Shown: positions 57,603 to 64,000 of the stretch, one piece after another
Layout: the number at the start of each line of letters is the position of its first letter
Position numbering within the stretch: position 1 is the stretch's first letter
NCBI GenBank assembly: GCA_019237115.1
Contig: JAFAHS010000437.1
Coordinates: forward strand, 1 to 64,000
Origin: Deltaproteobacteria bacterium
GTDB lineage: Bacteria > Desulfobacterota > Binatia > Binatales > Binataceae
Direction: 5' to 3'
Length of the DNA: 64,000 nucleotides
Notes under the pieces: generated by a model
What the model saw: the letters and a program-made list of their open reading frames with translations, nothing else
What the model was told of the DNA's origin: nothing
Database searches by the model: none
Translations under genes and position numbers: made by a program

Positions 57603-58493
57603 ATGTCTCAACAACAACTTCAAGCGCTCGTGCAAATGTTGAAGGCGCAGCCACTGAATCCCAGCGCGTCGATTCAGGAAACCCGCGCCGGCTTCGAGCA
57701 GATGGCCGCCATGTTCCCGGTCGAGGCTGACGTGGAGTGCCAGCCGGTAAGCGCCGGCGGGGTCAAATCCGAATGGGTCACTGCTCCCGGCGCGGACGCC
57801 GGCCGCGCGATCCTCTATCTCCACGGCGGCGGCTACGTAATTGGATCGATCAACACGCATCGAGCAATGGCGGGCAGGCTCTCGCGCGCGGCGAAAGCAC
57901 GTGTGCTGGTCATTGACTATCGCCTCGCCCCGGAACATCCGCATCCGGCCGCGGTCGACGATGCGGTGGCGGCATATCGATGGATGTTACAGCAGGGCTT
58001 GAAGCCCTCGCGCGTCGCGGTATCGGGTGATTCGGCCGGTGGAGGCCTGACGGTTGCGACGCTGGTTGCGATTCGCGATGCGAACTTGCCGATGCCGGCG
58101 GCGGGAGCGCCGATCTCGCCGTGGGTCGACATGGAGGCCATCGGCGATTCGATGACTTCGAAGTCCGCCGCCGACCCGGTCGTGCAGAAAGACGGCCTTC
58201 TGAACATGGCCAAGGCTTATCTGGGCGGCAAGAATCCGCGTACTCCGCTCGCGGCACCGATCTATGCGGACCTCTCGGGTCTTCCTCCGCTGCTCATCCA
58301 CGTCGGCACCGCCGAGACTCTGCTCGACGATGCGTCGCGGCTGGCCGAGCGCGCAAAGAAGGCGGGCGTCAACGTGACCTACGAGCCTTGGGAGAACATG
58401 ATCCACGTGTGGCATCTGTTCGCGCCGATGCTCGACGAAGGCAAGCAGGCAATCGAGCGCATCGGCGCGTTCGTTCAGAAGCATACGGCTTGA
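57603..58493 (+). CDS. alpha/beta hydrolase, hormone-sensitive lipase family
   Basis: LHGGGYVIGSINTHR, VSGDSAGGGLTVATL, C-terminal HVWHLFAP. Confidence 0.93.
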   Translation: MSQQQLQALVQMLKAQPLNPSASIQETRAGFEQMAAMFPVEADVECQPVSAGGVKSEWVTAPGADAGRAILYLHGGGYVIGSINTHRAMAGRLSRAAKARVLVIDYRLAPEHPHPAAVDDAVAAYRWMLQQGLKPSRVAVSGDSAGGGLTVATLVAIRDANLPMPAAGAPISPWVDMEAIGDSMTSKSAADPVVQKDGLLNMAKAYLGGKNPRTPLAAPIYADLSGLPPLLIHVGTAETLLDDASRLAERAKKAGVNVTYEPWENMIHVWHLFAPMLDEGKQAIERIGAFVQKHTA

Positions 58494-58524
58494 ACCTGCC
58501 TCCGACGCCGAGCGCGCGAAGCTG

Positions 58525-59238
58525 ATGGCAGCTGCCGGCGATCGTGTCGCCGCGCTCGATTGGGATCGAATCGAACGCGATTTGAATGAGCGCGGCTATG
58601 CGCTGACCGGACCATTGCTGCACGCCGATGAATGCGCAAGCCTGACCGCCATCTACAACGATCGCGAGCGTTTTCGCAGCCGCATCGAGATGGCTCGGTT
58701 CCGGTATGGGGTGGGGGAATATAAATACTTTGCCGAGCCTCTGCCTGCGCTGGTGGTGGAGCTGAGAACGGCGCTTTATCGGCGGCTTGCGCCGATTGCG
58801 AATCGCTGGTCGAAACTGCTTGGGGGCGGCGGCCAGGAATTCCCACGCTCGCTCGGAGAATATCTCAAGGCCTGCCACGCCGCCGGGCAAAGCCGGCCAA
58901 CCCCCCTGCTGCTTCGCTACCAGGCGGGCGGTTACAACTGCCTGCACCAGGACCTCTATGGCGAGTTGGCTTTTCCGCTTCAATTCACCTGCCTGCTGAG
59001 TCAACGCGGGAGCGACTATGAAGGCGGCGAGTCGCTGCTCGTCGAGCAGCGACCCCGTGCCCAGTCGCGCGGGGAGGCGATCGCGCTGGATCTCGGAGGT
59101 GCGCTCGTCTTTCCCAATCGCTACCGACCGGTTGCGGGGGCGCGCGGGCATTACCGGGTCAGCGTGCGGCACGGGGTGAGCACCGTACGGAGCGGGGAGC
59201 GCTTTGCGCTCGGAATCATTTTTCACGATGCGAAGTGA
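58525..59238 (+). CDS. 2OG-Fe(II) oxygenase family protein
   Basis: LLRYQAGGYNCLHQDLYGELAFPLQFTCLLSQ...YEGGESLLVEQRP...RGHYRVSVRHGVS. Confidence 0.85.
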   Translation: MAAAGDRVAALDWDRIERDLNERGYALTGPLLHADECASLTAIYNDRERFRSRIEMARFRYGVGEYKYFAEPLPALVVELRTALYRRLAPIANRWSKLLGGGGQEFPRSLGEYLKACHAAGQSRPTPLLLRYQAGGYNCLHQDLYGELAFPLQFTCLLSQRGSDYEGGESLLVEQRPRAQSRGEAIALDLGGALVFPNRYRPVAGARGHYRVSVRHGVSTVRSGERFALGIIFHDAK

Positions 59239-59306
59239 GGAAGCGGCCGCCCCGCGCTATACCCGCAGGCAGAAGTCCGCGGAGGTCTAACGAAGCATCG
59301 AGTCGG

Positions 59307-60710
59307 CTAGTCGTTTATCCGATTGATGCCGTCAAGGGCTGCGTTCTTGTAGCACTCGGCGAGGGTCGGGTAGTTGAAGACGGTGTTGATGAAGTAGTCG
59401 ACCGAGCCCTTCAACGAGAGCACCGCCTGTCCGATGTGGACCAACTCGGTTGCGGCGTCGCCGATGATATGCACGCCCAGCAATTCGTGGGTTTCGCGAT
59501 GGAAGACGAGTTTGAGGACGCCGATCTGGTCGCCCACGATCTTCCCACGCGCGACTTCTCGGTACTGAGCCTTGCCGATCTCGTAAGGAATGCCCTTTTC
59601 GGTCAGTTCCTCTTCGGTGCGGCCCACGAAGGAGATTTCCGGAATCGTGTAGATCCCGTACGGAAACAGCTCCGGTGAGTAGGTGGCGGGCACCCCGAAT
59701 GCGTTGCAGGTTGCAATTCGGCCCTGCTCTTTGGAGGTGGAGGCCAGGCTGGGGAACCCGATGACGTCGCCGGCGGCATAGATGTTATCAACTTCGGTTT
59801 GGTAGTAGGCGCGGGTCTTGATGCGTCCGCGGGAGTCGGCCGAAATACCGACCGAGCCGAGATTGAGGTCACGGGTCGCGCTGTTGCGGCCGGTACTGGT
59901 CAGAACCTTGTCGGTGACGAGTTGCTTTCCGCTCGCGAGGCGGGTGCGCACGCGCCGGATGCCCGCTTCCTCGAAGGGTTCCACTGAAGACACTTCTTCG
60001 CCCAGCCGCAGAACCATCCTGCGCTCGCGCATATGATACGTGAGCGTGTCGATGATCTCGGCATCGACGAAGCCGAGCAGCCGTGGCCGCATATCCACTA
60101 AGGTGACCCGCACTCCGAGCGCAGCGAACATGCTGGCGTACTCGCACCCAATGACACCGGCGCCGATAACCGCCAGCGTGCGCGGGAGCTCGTCGAGCTG
60201 CAAAATGTCGTCGCTGCAGAAAACATCCCGCCCATCAATTGGCATCCGCGAGTCGCGGATCGATTCGGTCCCGACCGCGATCACGACCTTATCGGCGGTG
60301 ACGGTTGCCTGAGAGCCATCGGCGCGCTGCAGGCGCAGGGTGTGGGGATCGGCAAAGCTCGCGGAGGCATTCATCAGTCCGACATGATTGCGCAGCAGCT
60401 GGTCGCGCATTACGTCGATTTCTGCATGTACCACCGGCTCGACCCTGAACAGCAGATCCTGAAAAGTGATCTGTTCCTTGACCCGGTAGGATTCGCCGTA
60501 AACCGTACGCTCCCGATAGCCGGACAAATACAGGATGGCTTCGCGGATGGTCTTGCTGGGGACGGTCCCGAGGTTGACGCAGACGCCGCCGACGATGGGC
60601 TTGCGCTCAACCACGAGCACCCGCTTGCGGAGCTTGGCGCCCTGAATTGCGGCGTGATGACCGGCGGGACCGGAACCTATCACGGCCAGGTCGTAGTCGT
60701 ATTGCACCAT
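59307..60710 (-). CDS. sthA: soluble pyridine nucleotide transhydrogenase
   Basis: FAD GSGPAGHHAAIQGAKL, single active-site-region Cys (GGVCVNLGTVPSKTIREA), C-terminal dimerisation domain. Confidence 0.9.
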   Translation of the reverse strand: MVQYDYDLAVIGSGPAGHHAAIQGAKLRKRVLVVERKPIVGGVCVNLGTVPSKTIREAILYLSGYRERTVYGESYRVKEQITFQDLLFRVEPVVHAEIDVMRDQLLRNHVGLMNASASFADPHTLRLQRADGSQATVTADKVVIAVGTESIRDSRMPIDGRDVFCSDDILQLDELPRTLAVIGAGVIGCEYASMFAALGVRVTLVDMRPRLLGFVDAEIIDTLTYHMRERRMVLRLGEEVSSVEPFEEAGIRRVRTRLASGKQLVTDKVLTSTGRNSATRDLNLGSVGISADSRGRIKTRAYYQTEVDNIYAAGDVIGFPSLASTSKEQGRIATCNAFGVPATYSPELFPYGIYTIPEISFVGRTEEELTEKGIPYEIGKAQYREVARGKIVGDQIGVLKLVFHRETHELLGVHIIGDAATELVHIGQAVLSLKGSVDYFINTVFNYPTLAECYKNAALDGINRIND

Positions 60711-61002
60711 GTGACGAACTGTCGCCGCGTTCTCGTGACGAGGCTACCTAGGCACAGGTTACCGATCAATTGTTGCGACGCCGTGAACCACCGCAGCAGA
60801 ACCCTTCGCGAGGCGACACCAAATTCGGGAACGGCGGATGGTCGAGCCCCCGGTCGGTGTCTTGGACACGCCGGTTGGTTCAATTGATCGCTCGCACGCG
60901 GATCTCGCGCAGCGAGATTTCGGAAGGTCCATCCGATGCCGCTCTTCGAAACACGGGGCCTGGTGCCATCGGCGCAAAAGAGCCCGAAGGCGGCAAACCA
61001 CC

Positions 61003-61350
61003 TCACCTTATCGAAACTTCCTCGACCAGCACAATTACGCAGTTCGGAAAGTCCAGGAACTTCAGTTCGTCCGGATGAATTTCACTCAGGTAGCAGGGGT
61101 CGCTGATCGCGCGGTGCAGGTCGTCAAGGCTGTCGAACCACAGCTCCGCTATGCCGTCGAATGCGGGTTCGCCGTCGTCGCCGGGAACCAGTTGCGCATC
61201 GACGGCGTGGGATTGGACGTACTTGCGCACGTGGCGGGCGAATCCCTGCACTTCCATCACAAGAGGCGCGTGGACATTGCGCCAATAGGAATGAAACTCC
61301 TGCGGGCTCATGCCCGGCTTGCGCCTGAGCATGCCCATGAGTTTGATCAT
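61003..61350 (-). CDS. EthD domain-containing protein
   Basis: MIKLMGMLRRKPGMSPQEFHSYWRNVHAPLVMEVQGF, dimeric alpha-beta barrel. Confidence 0.85.
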   Translation of the reverse strand: MIKLMGMLRRKPGMSPQEFHSYWRNVHAPLVMEVQGFARHVRKYVQSHAVDAQLVPGDDGEPAFDGIAELWFDSLDDLHRAISDPCYLSEIHPDELKFLDFPNCVIVLVEEVSIR

Positions 61351-61363
61351 TCGCTCCGCTCCG

Positions 61364-62989
61364 CTAATGGCCGCGCAAGCGGCGATAGCGTTTGATCAGC
61401 GCGTTGGTCGAACTGTCGTGTCTTAAGTCGGGTTCGCTCTGGCTCTCCAGTTCCGGGATGATCCGCTTGGCCAGCACTTTACCCAGCTCCACACCCCATT
61501 GATCGAAGGAGTCGATGTTCCAAATCGTGCCCTGCGTAAACACGTTGTGCTCGTAGAGCGCGACCAGGGCGCCGAGCGCGTGGGGGGTAAGCCTATCGAC
61601 CAGAATGACGTTGGTCGGGCGATTCCCCTCGCACACGCGAAAAGGCGTCTGGAAGTCCGGGGAGCCCTCCGCCTTCAGCTCCTGCGGGGTTTTCCCGAAG
61701 GCGAGAGCTTCGGCCTGGGCGAACACATTGGACATCAGCAGGTCGTGCTGCTCTTTGGAGGGGCTCAGCGCGTGGCAGAACCCGATCAGGTCGCAGGGGA
61801 TCAGCTTGGTGCCCTGGTGAATGAGTTGATAGAAGGAATGCTGCCCGTCAGTGCCAGGCTCGCCCCAGATAACTGGCCCGGTCTGCATTCCCACCTTCCG
61901 GCCGTCCAGATCGACATGCTTGCCGTTGCTCTCCATCTGCAGCTGCTGGAGATAGGCCGGAAAGCGCCGCAGATTGTCCGAATAGGGCATGACGCCGACG
62001 GTCTGTGCGCCGAAGAAGTTGTTGTACCAGACGGTGAGCAACCCCGTCAGGACCGGCAGGTTTTTTGCTAGAGGCGCCGAGCAGAAATGCTCATCCATGG
62101 CGCGGAACCCGGCCAGCAACTCGCGGTAGTTCTGCGGGCCGATCGCGATCATCGTGGACAGTCCGATCGCCGAGTCCATCGAGTAGCGGCCGCCGACCCA
62201 ATCCCAGAAACCGAACATGTTGGCGGTATCGATGCCGAACTTGCGCACCTCGGCGTCGTTGGTCGAGACCGCAACGAAATGCTTGGCGATCGCGGCATCG
62301 CTCTTGAGCGTATCGACGACCCACCTGCGGGCGGTGGCCGCATTGGTCATCGTCTCGAGCGTGGTGAAGGTCTTCGATGACAGGATGAACAGGGTTTCGG
62401 CGGCATTGAGATCGTGGGTCGCCTCCGCAAACGCGGCACCATCGACGTTGGCGACAAACCGGAAGTTCATCGAGCGGTCGGTAAAGGTGCGAAGCGCATC
62501 GTAGGCCATCTCCGGACCCAGGTACGATCCGCCGATGCCAACGTTGATGACGTTCCTGATGCGCTGGCCGGTATGACCCTTCCATTCGCCGCTGCGCACG
62601 CGGTCGGAAAACCCCGCCATCTTCTCCAGTACGCCGTGAACTTCGGGGACTACGTCCCGACCATCGACCTTGATTTGTACGCCCTTGGGCGCGCGCAGCG
62701 CGACATGGAGGACCGCGCGCTGTTCGGTGATGTTGATTTTCTCGCCCCGAAACATCGCATCGCGCCGTTCGGGCACGCCACACTCCTGGGCGAGCTGAAC
62801 CAGCAATCCCAGGGTTTCCGCGGTGATGCGGTTTTTGGAAAAGTCCAGATAAAGGCCGGCCCCTTCGGCAATGAAGGTTTCGCCCCGTCGCGGATCCTCG
62901 GCGAACAGCTGTCGAAGTTCCACACCCTTGACCTTCTCGTAGTGCGACTGCAGCGCGCGCCACGCGGCCGTGTCGATCGGTCGGGCCAT
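61364..62989 (-). CDS. pgi: glucose-6-phosphate isomerase
   Basis: [57 protein letters not shown]; internal ATG ([13 protein letters not shown]). Confidence 0.94.
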   Translation of the reverse strand: MARPIDTAAWRALQSHYEKVKGVELRQLFAEDPRRGETFIAEGAGLYLDFSKNRITAETLGLLVQLAQECGVPERRDAMFRGEKINITEQRAVLHVALRAPKGVQIKVDGRDVVPEVHGVLEKMAGFSDRVRSGEWKGHTGQRIRNVINVGIGGSYLGPEMAYDALRTFTDRSMNFRFVANVDGAAFAEATHDLNAAETLFILSSKTFTTLETMTNAATARRWVVDTLKSDAAIAKHFVAVSTNDAEVRKFGIDTANMFGFWDWVGGRYSMDSAIGLSTMIAIGPQNYRELLAGFRAMDEHFCSAPLAKNLPVLTGLLTVWYNNFFGAQTVGVMPYSDNLRRFPAYLQQLQMESNGKHVDLDGRKVGMQTGPVIWGEPGTDGQHSFYQLIHQGTKLIPCDLIGFCHALSPSKEQHDLLMSNVFAQAEALAFGKTPQELKAEGSPDFQTPFRVCEGNRPTNVILVDRLTPHALGALVALYEHNVFTQGTIWNIDSFDQWGVELGKVLAKRIIPELESQSEPDLRHDSSTNALIKRYRRLRGH

Positions 62990-63009
62990 TGCTGAATCCT
63001 CCCTACCGG

Positions 63010-64000
63010 TTACTTGAGTGCTTTGCTCTTCGAGGAGATTGCCTTGAGCAGGTCTTGCCACGAAGCCACGAACGCCTTGGCTCCTTCGGCCTGCAGATCG
63101 GCGCCGAGCTTGCCCACGTTGATTCCGGCCTTGCCGAAGTCCGCGATCACCTCTTCACAATCGCCACCGTCACGCGCCACCGCGGCCCCCACCTTTCCGT
63201 GCTGTGCAAACGCCAGCAGGGTCTCCTCGGGCATCGTGTCGATGGTGTTAGGCGCGGCCAGCGCACCGATGTAAAGGACGTCCGAAGCCTTGGGGTCCTT
63301 GGTTCCAGTGCTGGCAAAGAGCAGTCGCTGCGGCCGGGCGCCGAGGCCCTCCAGTCGTTGCCAGCGTTCGGATTCGAGCAAGTCGCGGTAGGCCTTGTAG
63401 GTTTGTTGGCCGACCGCGGGTCCCAAACGATCGCGCAAGTTGTCGGGCACTTTGTCCATGGTGGACTTGTCCCAGCGGCTGACAAACAGCGAGGCGACCG
63501 AACGCACGTCGGGGCTCAGGCCGGCCTCGATGCGCCGCTCGATCCCCTTGAGGTAGGCATCCGCCGCGGCGACGTAGTGCTCGCGCGTGAAGAGCAGGGT
63601 CACGTTGATGCTGACGCCCGCGAAGATTGCTTCTTCGATGGCGGGCAGTCCTTCCTTGGTTCCAGGAATCTTGATGAACAGGTTACGACGGTGGGCTTTT
63701 TTGTAGAGCCGGCAAGCCTCGGCCACGGTGGCCTTGGTGTCGTAGGCGAGCAGCGGAGAGACCTCCAGCGAGACCCAGCCATCGACCGTTGCCGTCTTCT
63801 CATGGATCGGAGCGAACAACTCGCTGGCATGCGTCAGGTCCTCGATAGCGAGTTCAAAGAACAGCGCCTCTCCGGTAAAGCCTCGGGTCAGCAGGTCACC
63901 GATTTCCTGGTCGTAGGCTTTGCTGTGAGTGATTGCGTTGTCGAAGATGGTCGGATTGGAGGTCAGACCGGTGACGGAGAATTCATCGATATAGCGTTTG
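63010..64000 (-). CDS. tal: transaldolase (5' end outside window)
   Basis: Reverse strand from window edge reads [32 protein letters not shown]... into [14 protein letters not shown]...[20 protein letters not shown]...[13 protein letters not shown]. Confidence 0.92.
   Translation of the reverse strand, partial: KRYIDEFSVTGLTSNPTIFDNAITHSKAYDQEIGDLLTRGFTGEALFFELAIEDLTHASELFAPIHEKTATVDGWVSLEVSPLLAYDTKATVAEACRLYKKAHRRNLFIKIPGTKEGLPAIEEAIFAGVSINVTLLFTREHYVAAADAYLKGIERRIEAGLSPDVRSVASLFVSRWDKSTMDKVPDNLRDRLGPAVGQQTYKAYRDLLESERWQRLEGLGARPQRLLFASTGTKDPKASDVLYIGALAAPNTIDTMPEETLLAFAQHGKVGAAVARDGGDCEEVIADFGKAGINVGKLGADLQAEGAKAFVASWQDLLKAISSKSKALK

Overview
64-kb window from a GC-rich bacterial chromosome, probably an uncultured soil/sediment lineage (taxonomic guess only). 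It is densely coding. No rRNA, tRNA or CRISPR array was recognised. It starts inside the 3' end of an IS110-type transposase and ends inside a transaldolase gene. Main blocks: (i) an alpha-keto-acid dehydrogenase operon (E1a, E1b, and an E2 fused to a C-terminal OsmC-like domain) with GST, LLM oxidoreductase and zinc ADH; (ii) a Rieske fusion / VOC / questin-oxidase-like cluster divergent from a SufR-like regulator; (iii) bfd-bfr iron storage with a 16/19 Fur-box match; (iv) an ECF sigma - [2Fe-2S] ferredoxin-like - two membrane proteins - CMD/AhpD-like operon; (v) RND efflux; (vi) an SDR/TetR pair with twin operators; (vii) a trehalose island (TreT-like, DUF5752, OtsA, OtsB); (viii) a Mo-bisMGD enzyme and a GldAFG-like ABC cluster; (ix) polA and a second ECF/anti-sigma module; (x) SDRs, a Kef-type antiporter, SthA, Pgi and Tal. 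The strongest novelty signal is the CMD/AhpD-like gene at 17548-18138. The ORF track splits it in two at an in-frame TGA that sits exactly where the second Cys of the family's CxxC motif belongs. The TGA is followed by a perfect 7-bp hairpin with G at the start of its loop, 18 nt downstream, so this is a candidate selenoprotein (CxxU) inside a possibly redox-sensing ECF sigma operon.
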